Positions 15,111-21,919 of a stretch of DNA of 25,287 bases are shown here, piece after piece. Under the pieces are notes generated by a model. It searched no databases and was not told the DNA's origin. It saw only the letters and a program-made list of their open reading frames with translations. Source of the stretch: VBCK01 sp035511515 (GTDB taxonomy: Bacteria; Pseudomonadota; Gammaproteobacteria; Burkholderiales; Burkholderiaceae_F); NCBI GenBank assembly GCA_035511515.1, contig DATKFG010000028.1, positions 1 to 25,287 on the forward strand. Direction: 5' to 3'. The position numbers and the translations under genes are program-made. Numbering within the stretch: the stretch's first letter is position 1; every line of letters starts with the position of its first letter.

Positions 15111-16126
15111 GGCGTTGCCACCCGATCCAGGACGGCCGCCAGCAGCCGGGGCACGAGCTCGGCGCGGCGCAGCTCGAACACGGGGTCCAACGCCAGCCGG
15201 TGCGTCATCACTTCGTGCCACGGTTCGCGCAGGTCCTCGGGCACCAGGTAATCGCGCCCTTCCAGCCAGGCCCGCACGCGCGCCATCCGGATCAGCATCG
15301 ACACGCCGCGCGGACTGGCCCCGGCCAGCAACATCCGCCCCACGTCGGCCCCTTCCAGGACCAGGCCATGGGCGGCCGGCCGGTTCAGCGTGTCCCACAG
15401 CGCCAGCGCGTAGCGGCGCAGCGCGCCGCTGGCGCGCACCGAACGCTGGATCGCCGCCGCGCTCTGGCGCAGCGTCCGGAAGTCGAGCAGTGCGCGCGGT
15501 ACCCGCTCGAGCAACTGATCGGTGTCGTGGAACAGCGGCTCGCTGATCAGCTGCCAGCGAAGGGCTTCGTCGGCGGGGGCGTCGATCGACACTTCGATCA
15601 TGAAGCGGTCGCGCGCCGCCACCGCGAGCTCGAACGTTTCTTCGCGTTCGACCCGGTTGCGGTCGGCAAACACGGTGACATACGGCAGCGCGCTGTCGCG
15701 GTTGAACGCGCGCACGCTGTGCTCGGCCATCACGCGCAGCAGCAGCGACTGCACCTGGGGCCGCGCGCGGTTGATCTCGTTGAAGAAGAAAACGGCCAGG
15801 TCCGCACCGTGATGCAGCAGCGGACCCGGCTCCACCCGGGGCCGGCCGTCGGCGTCGATGTAGGCGTGGTAGATCAGATCGTTGGGCATCAGGTCGACCG
15901 TGCCCTCGATCCGCTCGAAGCCGCCGCCGATGGCGCGCGCGAACGCGCGCAGCAGCGTGGTCTTGCCGACGCCCACGTTGCCCTCGAGCAACACGTGACC
16001 GCCGGCCAGCAGCGCCATCGTGGTCAGGCGGATCGCGCGCGCTTGTCCGACGACGGCCTGCGCGACGCCCGTTTCCAGCGCATGGGCGCGCTCGCGCCAG
16101 CGGTCGAAATCGCTCAGGTCGGTCAT
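15107..16126 (-). CDS. mxaR: MxaR, MoxR-family AAA+ ATPase
   Basis: This is a 339-residue AAA+ ATPase. Walker A is G49-x-x-G-x-G-K55-T in LEGNVGVGKTTLL. The Walker B region reads AVFFFNEINRARPQ (residues 111-124), with the usual Asp replaced by Asn116 and the catalytic Glu117 kept. Sensor-like FADRNRVEREETFEL and the C-terminal lid domain are present. MoxR ATPases act as chaperone-like factors with VWA proteins; MxaR heads the operon required for methanol dehydrogenase activity. ATG 16126 is 54 bp from the divergent MBL gene, so 16127-16180 probably holds both promoters, although I see no clear hexamers there. The start lacks a strong Shine-Dalgarno sequence. Confidence 0.93.
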   Translation of the reverse strand: MTDLSDFDRWRERAHALETGVAQAVVGQARAIRLTTMALLAGGHVLLEGNVGVGKTTLLRAFARAIGGGFERIEGTVDLMPNDLIYHAYIDADGRPRVEPGPLLHHGADLAVFFFNEINRARPQVQSLLLRVMAEHSVRAFNRDSALPYVTVFADRNRVEREETFELAVAARDRFMIEVSIDAPADEALRWQLISEPLFHDTDQLLERVPRALLDFRTLRQSAAAIQRSVRASGALRRYALALWDTLNRPAAHGLVLEGADVGRMLLAGASPRGVSMLIRMARVRAWLEGRDYLVPEDLREPWHEVMTHRLALDPVFELRRAELVPRLLAAVLDRVATP

Positions 16127-16180
16127 GGAGCGGGCTAGGATAACAACCCATCGCTGCTTGCGCTGCTGGAGCCGTCGAAC

Positions 16181-17119
16181 ATGCGTTTTGCACACGCCCT
16201 GCAGGCGTTGCTGGTGGCGCCGGCGCTGGCGGCCGGTTGCGCGCTCGCCGATCCGGCCACTGCGCTGCCGGTGAGCCAGATCGGCGAGGGCGCCTACGTG
16301 TTCTACGGCGCTCAGGAAGAAACGTCGGCCGCCAACCTGGGCGCGATCGCCAACGTTGGCTTCGTGATCGGCGAGCGCTGCGTCGCCGTCATCGATGCCG
16401 GCGGCTCCCCAGCCGAGGGCGCGCGGCTGCGCGCGGCGGTGCGGGCCGCCACCGACCGTCCGGTGTGCGCGGTGATCAACACGCACATGCACCCGGACCA
16501 CGTGTACGGCGACAGCGCTTTCCTGCCCGACGGGCCCCAGTTCATCGGGCACGTGCACCTGGGGCCGGCGCTGGCGGCGCGCAGCGGCAGCTATGCGCGG
16601 GCGCTGCAGCGCGAGCTGGGCGAGCAGGGGCGCGATGCGCAGCTGGTGATGCCGACCCGCTCTGTGACGCCGGCTGAGCCGGTCGCGCTCGACCTGGGCG
16701 GCCGCACGCTGATGCTGCGGGCATGGCGCACCGCGCACACCGACAACGACTTGACGGTATACGACGAGCGCACCGGCACGCTGTGGGCGGGCGATCTGCT
16801 GTTCGCTGGCCGGATCCCGTCGCTGGACGGCAGCCTCACCGGTTGGCTGGCCGTGATGGACCAGATCGAGGCGATCAATCCGCAGCGCGTCATTCCGGGC
16901 CATGGGCCCTCCGACGACTGGCGTGCCGCCATGGCGGCGCAGCGGCGCTATCTGCTGGCCCTGGCCGACGGCACCCGCGCGGCGATCCGGGCCCGTCATA
17001 CGATCAGCCAGGCGATGCAGGAGGTCGCGGGCGCCGAGCAGAGCCGCTGGCTGCTGTTCGACGGGTATCATCGACGCAACATCGCGGCCGCCTACGCGGA
17101 GCTCGAATGGGAACAGTGA
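16181..17119 (+). CDS. Quinoprotein relay system metallo-beta-lactamase-fold hydrolase, type 2 (SoxH-related)
   Basis: This 312-residue exported protein has a signal peptide of about 23 residues and a complete metallo-beta-lactamase zinc site: H102-x-H104-x-D106-H107, His186, Asp205 (AGDLLF) and His241 (PGHG). It matches the SoxH-related family found beside PQQ-dependent dehydrogenases and named by comparative genomics 'quinoprotein relay system zinc metallohydrolase 2'. The substrate is unknown; a thioester or persulfide on the neighbouring SoxYZ-like carrier is a reasonable guess. GGAG at 16168-16171 lies 9 nt before ATG. It overlaps the next gene. Confidence 0.88.
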   Translation: MRFAHALQALLVAPALAAGCALADPATALPVSQIGEGAYVFYGAQEETSAANLGAIANVGFVIGERCVAVIDAGGSPAEGARLRAAVRAATDRPVCAVINTHMHPDHVYGDSAFLPDGPQFIGHVHLGPALAARSGSYARALQRELGEQGRDAQLVMPTRSVTPAEPVALDLGGRTLMLRAWRTAHTDNDLTVYDERTGTLWAGDLLFAGRIPSLDGSLTGWLAVMDQIEAINPQRVIPGHGPSDDWRAAMAAQRRYLLALADGTRAAIRARHTISQAMQEVAGAEQSRWLLFDGYHRRNIAAAYAELEWEQ

Positions 17120-17949
17120 AAATGAGCGCGAACGATCCGATCCGGCTGGCGGCGGCGCTGCTGCTTGCGCTGCTGGCCGGCGTGGCGGCCCGCTCGCAGG
17201 AAACGGAGACCGACACCTGGCGTAAAGTGCGCGCGGCGCAGTTTGCCGACCGCAGCTTCGAGCCGGGCGCCGATCAGGTCATCACGCTGGACGCTCCGAA
17301 CCGCGCCGAGGATGCGGCCGTCGTGCCGATCCTGATCCACGCGGTGCAGGCGCAGCAGCCGCAGCGCTTCATCCGGAAGATCTATCTGGTGATCGACAAG
17401 AATCCCTCGCCCCTGGGGGCGGTGTTCACGCTGACACCCGACAGCGGGCGGGCCGACATCGAAACCCGGATCCGGATCGAAGATTACAGCTGGGTGCGGG
17501 CGATCGCCGAGACACAGGACGGCAAGCTGTATATGGCGACCCGGTACGTGAAGGCCTCGGGCGGCTGCTCGGCGCCGGCTGGCAAGGACATGGAGTCGGC
17601 GATGGCGCGGCTGGGCCGGATGAAATTCCGCACCGATTCCAGCGTTCAGCTGGGTCAGCCCAACCTGGCCGAGCTGATGATCAGCCACCCGAACGTGTCG
17701 GGGCTCGCGATGGACCAGGTCACGCGCCTGTACGCGCCGCCACGCTTCGTGCGCACGGTGCAGGTGAGCTACGCGGGCAAGACCGTGATGAGCGCCGATG
17801 TCGACTTCACGATCAGCGAGAACCCGAACTTCCGCTTCTACTTCACCCCGCGCTCCGACGGCGAGCTGAAGGCCGAAGTGGTCGACTCGAGCAACGCGAC
17901 CTTCGAGACGTCGGTCGCGATCCGCAGCGGAGCCGCCGCCGGGTCCTGA
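17107..17949 (+). CDS. Quinoprotein dehydrogenase-associated SoxYZ-like carrier protein
   Basis: The 280-residue exported protein reads as a fusion of a SoxY-like N-terminal half and a SoxZ-like C-terminal half. The join contains ASGGCSAPAGKD, with Cys154 in a position like the GGC carrier cysteine at the end of SoxY. In Sox systems that cysteine holds sulfur intermediates; in this family its cargo is unknown. The C-terminal half (LAELMISHPNVSG, ADVDFTISENPNFRFYF) resembles SoxZ. The start is ATG 17107 (GGAG at 17098-17101, 5 nt spacing) or ATG 17122; both give a signal peptide. It overlaps the upstream MBL gene by 13 nt, so the two are coupled. Confidence 0.88.
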   Translation: MGTVKMSANDPIRLAAALLLALLAGVAARSQETETDTWRKVRAAQFADRSFEPGADQVITLDAPNRAEDAAVVPILIHAVQAQQPQRFIRKIYLVIDKNPSPLGAVFTLTPDSGRADIETRIRIEDYSWVRAIAETQDGKLYMATRYVKASGGCSAPAGKDMESAMARLGRMKFRTDSSVQLGQPNLAELMISHPNVSGLAMDQVTRLYAPPRFVRTVQVSYAGKTVMSADVDFTISENPNFRFYFTPRSDGELKAEVVDSSNATFETSVAIRSGAAAGS

Positions 17950-18020
17950 GCGGCGCTCTCGGGTCTGGCAGGGCTTTGAGCAGCGCAGCGTTCAGGCTGG
18001 ACCGAACCGCGCCGGGCGCG

Positions 18021-18374
18021 CTACTTGGGCACGTCGCACGACTTCTTGGCGTCGGCTTCGACCTCGCGGTAGCGCTTGGCGGCGTCGCGCCCTTCCGGCG
18101 AGTCGCGGAAGACGCCCATGCCTTCTCCCGGCATGTTCTGGTAGCGCGCGATCGTCGACGCGTTGACCCAGTCGTCGTAGGTGTACTTCTGCGCGATCGC
18201 GTCGATCGCGCATGAGCACTTGTAGACGTACACGCTCGAGCCGCCGTTGCGGTACATGCACTCGAGCACGTACTGCACCCGGTCGGTGGTCGGGTAGTCG
18301 TAGGCGAACGCTGCCGGAGCAGCGGCGGCTGCACAGGCAAACGCAACAACGGCGATCGAAACGCGCATCGACAT
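18021..18374 (-). CDS. Small four-cysteine periplasmic protein
   Basis: The 117-residue product has a signal peptide (about residues 1-24, APAAFA/YDYP). The mature part has four cysteines, Cys39, Cys53, Cys55 (KCSC) and Cys113, which could make two disulfides. There is no CXXCH heme motif. The body is helical and charged (SPEGRDAAKRYREVEADAKKSC). I do not recognise a named family, but its place inside the relay cluster, between the SoxYZ-like carrier and the second MBL protein, suggests a shared pathway. ATG 18374 overlaps the divergent ATG at 18373 by two bases; ATG 18368 is an alternative start. Confidence 0.75.
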   Translation of the reverse strand: MSMRVSIAVVAFACAAAAAPAAFAYDYPTTDRVQYVLECMYRNGGSSVYVYKCSCAIDAIAQKYTYDDWVNASTIARYQNMPGEGMGVFRDSPEGRDAAKRYREVEADAKKSCDVPK

Positions 18375-19383
18375 GAATGGGCTCTCCCTGGATCGCCGCC
18401 CAGCCGGCGGGCAGCGTGTTCTGAACGCGATTATTGCGCACTTGCGATGCGGCCTGCGACGGGCGCTGGCGATCGCATGCGCGCTGACGGTGGCCGCGCC
18501 GGCATCGGCCGCCGACCGCTACGCGCCGCTGCGGCAAATCGCACCCGGCGTGTACGTGCAGCGCGGAGCCGACGAGGCCGCCTCGACCGCCAATGGCGGC
18601 GCGGTAGCCAACCTGGGCGTGCTGGTCGGGCCCAGCGGGGTGGTGGTCGTGAACACCGGCAGCAGCGCCGAGCACGGCGCGGCGCTGCTGGCCGCCGCGG
18701 CCCGCCTGACCGACCAGCCCGTCGTCCTGGCGATCGACACGCAGGCCAGTCCCGACCAGGTGCTGGGCAACTCGGCATTCACCCGTCGCGGCATCCCCGT
18801 GCTGGCGCACCGCGACACCGACGCCTTCATGCGCGAACACTGCGACGCCTGCGTGGCCGACGTGAAGGCCAAGGCCGATACCGATGCGCTGGCGGCGACC
18901 CGGGCCGTCTGGCCGACCCGGCTGATCGACGGCAGCCAGACCATCGATGCCGGTGGCCGCACGCTGCAGATCATCTATCTGGGCTGGACCCGGCAGCCCG
19001 GATGCGTGGCCGTGCTGGACCGGGCGAGCGGCGTGCTGTTCACCGGAGACATGGCCAGCTTCGGCGTGGTGCCGCAGACGCAGCTCGGCCAGCTGGCCAA
19101 TTGGATCGACGCGCTGCGCGAACTGCAGGCGCTGGCACCCGCGATGGTGGTGCCGGGACACGGCGCGCCGGGGCCCGCGGCGCATCTTGCGCAGATGCGC
19201 GAATACCTGCACGCGCTGCTGCAGGAAACCCGCGCCGCGTACCTGCGCGGCGATGGCCTGATGGAAACGACCGAGCACCTCGACCTTGCGCCGTTCCGCG
19301 GCTGGGCGCTGTACGAGGCGCACCACCGGCGCAATGTGCACTTCACGTACCTGCAGATCGAGGAGCAGGACCTGAAGAAGTAG
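18373..19383 (+). CDS. Quinoprotein relay system MBL-fold protein, type 1, with degenerate zinc site
   Basis: The protein is exported (signal-like stretch about residues 28-47, APASA/ADRY), up to 336 residues, and homologous to the MBL-fold protein at 16181 over its full length. It fits the companion 'quinoprotein relay system zinc metallohydrolase 1' family. However, the H-x-H-x-D-H site reads TQASPDQ (Gln124, Ser126, Asp128, Gln129), and the next His ligand is lost (GWTR, residues 204-207). Asp226 (TGDM) and His263 (PGHG) remain. It is therefore probably not a canonical zinc hydrolase. The start is uncertain: ATG 18373 collides with the divergent start, and TTG 18442 gives a shorter, cleaner signal peptide. 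Confidence 0.82.
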   Translation: MNGLSLDRRPAGGQRVLNAIIAHLRCGLRRALAIACALTVAAPASAADRYAPLRQIAPGVYVQRGADEAASTANGGAVANLGVLVGPSGVVVVNTGSSAEHGAALLAAAARLTDQPVVLAIDTQASPDQVLGNSAFTRRGIPVLAHRDTDAFMREHCDACVADVKAKADTDALAATRAVWPTRLIDGSQTIDAGGRTLQIIYLGWTRQPGCVAVLDRASGVLFTGDMASFGVVPQTQLGQLANWIDALRELQALAPAMVVPGHGAPGPAAHLAQMREYLHALLQETRAAYLRGDGLMETTEHLDLAPFRGWALYEAHHRRNVHFTYLQIEEQDLKK

Positions 19384-19409
19384 CGCGGTCCGCGACGCGC
19401 TCTCCACCC

Positions 19410-20081
19410 TCATCCTGGGGGTGGGGGTCGGGTCGCCCCGATGCGCAGTGGCCCGGCGGGACACCGCGACCGCACGTCGCGGCCGCAGGGCTGCGGATGC
19501 AGGTCGCGCGACAGGCAGATTCGAACCTCTTCGAGCTCATCACCGGTGCAGCGCAACGCCAGCGAGCGCGGGCTCATCGACGGGTTCTCCTTCACGAACG
19601 CCGCCACGATCTGCGGGGCCGTCAGCCTGCGCGGCCGGCTGCCGTCGAACTCGGACGGAATCGAAGGCCGCGCGACCGCGCGAATCAGCGTTATGAAGTA
19701 GTCGTGAGGCGACAAACCGCTGCACGAGCCGTGCACCACCCACTCGTGATGAATCAGCCGCTCATCGGGCATGGCCGCCTTGGCGCGTTCCACCGTGTCG
19801 GGATCGAGCACCTCGGTGGTGCCGCAATGTTCCGGACCGCCGCCGCCGGCGTAGTGCGGCCACAGGCCATGGACGACGAAGCCGCGCCGCTGGCTGCATT
19901 CGGGGTAATCGCCCGGATGCGATGCGCAGAAGGTCGGCGACCAGGACAGCGCCAGCACGTAGTCGTCGAACGACCCGGCGTCGGCCGCTTCGGGCAACGC
20001 ACACGCGGGCGCGGCGGCGAGCAGCAGCGCGGCAGCCGCCCAGGCCAACGTGGCGGCGCCGAGCGCGCGCAGCGGATTCAT
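19410..20081 (-). CDS. RNase T2-family ribonuclease
   Basis: This 223-residue exported protein (signal peptide about residues 1-28) has both catalytic segments of the RNase T2 family: CAS I as FVVHGLWPHY with His71, and CAS II as HHEWVVHGSC with His112, Glu113 and His117. Several cysteines fit disulfide bonding. It would degrade RNA in the periplasm to 2',3'-cyclic or 3'-phosphates, like RNase I. ATG 20081 overlaps the reductase stop as ATGA. The C-terminus past CGRDV is Pro/Arg-rich and may be non-conserved. It is convergent with the MBL gene, 26 bp away, and no clear terminator lies between. Confidence 0.9.
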   Translation of the reverse strand: MNPLRALGAATLAWAAAALLLAAAPACALPEAADAGSFDDYVLALSWSPTFCASHPGDYPECSQRRGFVVHGLWPHYAGGGGPEHCGTTEVLDPDTVERAKAAMPDERLIHHEWVVHGSCSGLSPHDYFITLIRAVARPSIPSEFDGSRPRRLTAPQIVAAFVKENPSMSPRSLALRCTGDELEEVRICLSRDLHPQPCGRDVRSRCPAGPLRIGATRPPPPG

Positions 20082-21211
20082 CGCGCAGGTCCGGCCGGGG
20101 TCGGCGGCTCGACCCCGAGCAACTTGTGCACCTTGGTCGATGTGGTCGTGTACTGCAGGTGGATCGGCTTGTTCGGGAACACGTAGCGGGCGGCTCCGAA
20201 GGCGGCCAGAGCGGCCTCGTGGAAGCCCGACAGGATCAGCTTCTTCTTGCCCGGGTAACTGTTGATGTCGCCCACCGCGAATACGCCCGGGACGTTGGTC
20301 TCGAACCGTTCGGTGTCCACCGTGACCGCGCGCCGCTCGAGTTCCAGGCCCCATTCGGCGACCGGTCCCAGCCGCGGCGACAGTCCGAAAAACACCAGCA
20401 ACGCGTCCAGCGGCACGCGCGAGACCGCCGCATCGTCGACACCCGTCACCTGCAGCGCGGTCAAGCGCCCGGCCGATTGCTCGAAGCCCGTGATCTGTCC
20501 GATCAGCAGGCGCATCCGGTCCTGGGCCGCCAGCTCGCGCATCCGGGCCACGTTGGACGGAGCGGCGCGAAACTCGTGCCGCCGATGCACCAGCACCAGG
20601 CTGTCGGCCGAATGCGCGGCGTCGCGCGCGAAATTCAGCGCCCAGTCGAGCGCCGAATCGCCACCGCCGGCGATCACCAGTCGCTGGGCGGCGAAATCGG
20701 TCGGGTCACGCACCCGGTAGAAGAGTTGCGAATTCTCGAAGTCCGATATGCCCTCGAGCCGCAGCCGCCGCGGCTCGAACGCACCCACCCCGGCGGCGAT
20801 GATCACCGTGCGCGTCAGAAAGCGGGTGCCGCGCGAGGTCTGCAGCGCGAACCGACCGTCGTCCTGCCGCTGCAGCGTGCTGACCGTCTGTCCGAGGTGG
20901 AAAGTGGGGTGAAACGGGGCGATCTGTTGCAGCAGCGACTCGGTCAGCTCCCGCCCCGAACACACGGGAATGGCCGGAATGTCGTAGATCGGCTTGTCCG
21001 GATACAACTCCATGCACTGGCCGCCGACGCGCGGCAACGAATCGACCACCTGCGCCTTGATCTCGAGCAGACCCAGCTCGAACACCTGGAACAGGCCAAC
21101 GGGTCCGGCCCCGATGACCACCGCCTCGGTCTGGATCGGCTCGGCGCCGGCGGCGTCCGTGCTCAGGGTCGTGGCGGTCTGGCTGGCCAGCGGGGAGGAA
21201 TGGGCGGACAT
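20078..21211 (-). CDS. Ferredoxin/flavodoxin-NADP+ reductase, thioredoxin-reductase-like (type 2)
   Basis: The 377-residue flavoprotein has an FAD-binding VVIGAGPVGLFQVFELG (residues 31-47), the FNR2-typical LPRVGGQCMELYPDKPIYDIPA, an NADP-binding GGGDSALDWA, and a C-terminal FAVGDINSYPGKKKLILSGFHEA. It lacks a CxxC redox pair, which separates it from thioredoxin reductase. It would pass electrons between NADPH and ferredoxin or flavodoxin in the cytoplasm. ATG 21211 is chosen because the family core begins shortly after and GTG/ATG starts upstream add only basic residues. It heads a two-gene unit with RNase T2. Confidence 0.9.
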   Translation of the reverse strand: MSAHSSPLASQTATTLSTDAAGAEPIQTEAVVIGAGPVGLFQVFELGLLEIKAQVVDSLPRVGGQCMELYPDKPIYDIPAIPVCSGRELTESLLQQIAPFHPTFHLGQTVSTLQRQDDGRFALQTSRGTRFLTRTVIIAAGVGAFEPRRLRLEGISDFENSQLFYRVRDPTDFAAQRLVIAGGGDSALDWALNFARDAAHSADSLVLVHRRHEFRAAPSNVARMRELAAQDRMRLLIGQITGFEQSAGRLTALQVTGVDDAAVSRVPLDALLVFFGLSPRLGPVAEWGLELERRAVTVDTERFETNVPGVFAVGDINSYPGKKKLILSGFHEAALAAFGAARYVFPNKPIHLQYTTTSTKVHKLLGVEPPTPAGPAR

Positions 21212-21298
21212 CGGCTCGGCGCGAAGGCGGGGTCGGCGATTCAATCGGTGGTGCAGTGTAAAGGCGGCGCGCCCGGCGTTCGGGACAGGCGCGCCGGG

Positions 21299-21760
21299 TC
21301 AGGCCGGTATCGCCGGCGCGAACTTGCTCCGGTGCATCGAGAAAAAACTGCGCACGTTGCGCACACCGGCGTGCGTGCTCAACACGCGGTGCGCGAAAGC
21401 GTGGTAGGCGGGCATGTCCGAAACGAAGACGACCAGCACGAAATCCGGCCCGGCCGATACCCGGTAACACTGTTGGACCACGGGCACGTCAGCCACCTGC
21501 TGCTCGAACTGCTCCAGCAGATCGGCCGATTGCCGCTCCAGTGTGACCTCGACGATGGCGGTCAGTCCCGCGGCCAGCGCCTGGGGCGACACGATCGCGA
21601 TCTGGCGCTCGATCACGCCTTCCTGGACCAGCCGCCGCACGCGGCGAAGGCAGGTCGGGGCCGACACGTGAACGCGCCCGGCCAACTCCAGGTTCGTCAG
21701 CGCGCAATCCTGCTGCAGCATGTTCAGGATCCGGCGGTCGGTTTCGTCGAGCTCAATCAT
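21299..21760 (-). CDS. Lrp/AsnC-family transcriptional regulator
   Basis: This 153-residue protein has an N-terminal winged helix (LDETDRRILNMLQQDCALTNLELAGRVHVSAPTCLRR in outline, residues 4-39) and a C-terminal RAM/effector domain (AIVEVTLERQSADLLEQF through the end). Proteins of this family bind DNA as multimers and respond to amino acids. ATG 21760 has no Shine-Dalgarno sequence in the AT-rich leader. A TATAAT at 21801-21796 on this strand would start transcription close to the gene. It is divergent from glmS, and the AT-rich gap between them is the natural place for its operator. Confidence 0.92.
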   Translation of the reverse strand: MIELDETDRRILNMLQQDCALTNLELAGRVHVSAPTCLRRVRRLVQEGVIERQIAIVSPQALAAGLTAIVEVTLERQSADLLEQFEQQVADVPVVQQCYRVSAGPDFVLVVFVSDMPAYHAFAHRVLSTHAGVRNVRSFFSMHRSKFAPAIPA

Positions 21761-21919
21761 TTATTACATGTTTCATTATTCTATGTTTGTATTCAATTAT
21801 ATTTCATTACGTTGAGTGCTAGAAATGACGTTTTGGGAATATCCAAAAAACGAAAGTTAATTTCTCTAACATGCTACTACGATGCCTGGACCTTAATCCA
21901 TCCGTGGGGGGCAATTTCC
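21761..21919. promoter_or_regulatory. AT-rich divergent promoter island between lrp-like gene and glmS
   Basis: This is the most AT-rich stretch of the window. It holds a perfect -10 hexamer TATAAT on the minus strand (21801-21796), two direct copies of TTTCATTA at 21771-21778 and 21802-21809 (31 bp apart, about three helical turns), and a dyad TTTTGG (21831-21836) / CCAAAA (21843-21848). These are plausible binding sites for the adjacent Lrp-type protein. The -35 for the minus-strand promoter is weak, and no clear plus-strand promoter for glmS was found. Confidence 0.55.

Noticed and set aside
16723..17106. Extension of the SoxYZ-like gene upstream
   Set aside because: The region is coding in another frame for the MBL hydrolase, and a signal peptide follows 17107.
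20082..20354. Extension of RNase T2 upstream to 20354
   Set aside because: It lies in another frame of the reductase; the signal peptide starts at 20081 and the ATGA overlap fixes the start.
19922..21919. The glmS frame is open for 666 codons upstream of its start
   Set aside because: The stretch is the antisense of the reductase, RNase and Lrp genes, Arg/Gln/His-rich and without family features. GlmS must begin Met-Cys-Gly, which occurs at 21920.
21850..21919. glmS leader as a possible ribozyme or riboswitch
   Set aside because: The leader is short and shows no glmS-ribozyme-like pseudoknot pattern; that ribozyme is known from Firmicutes.
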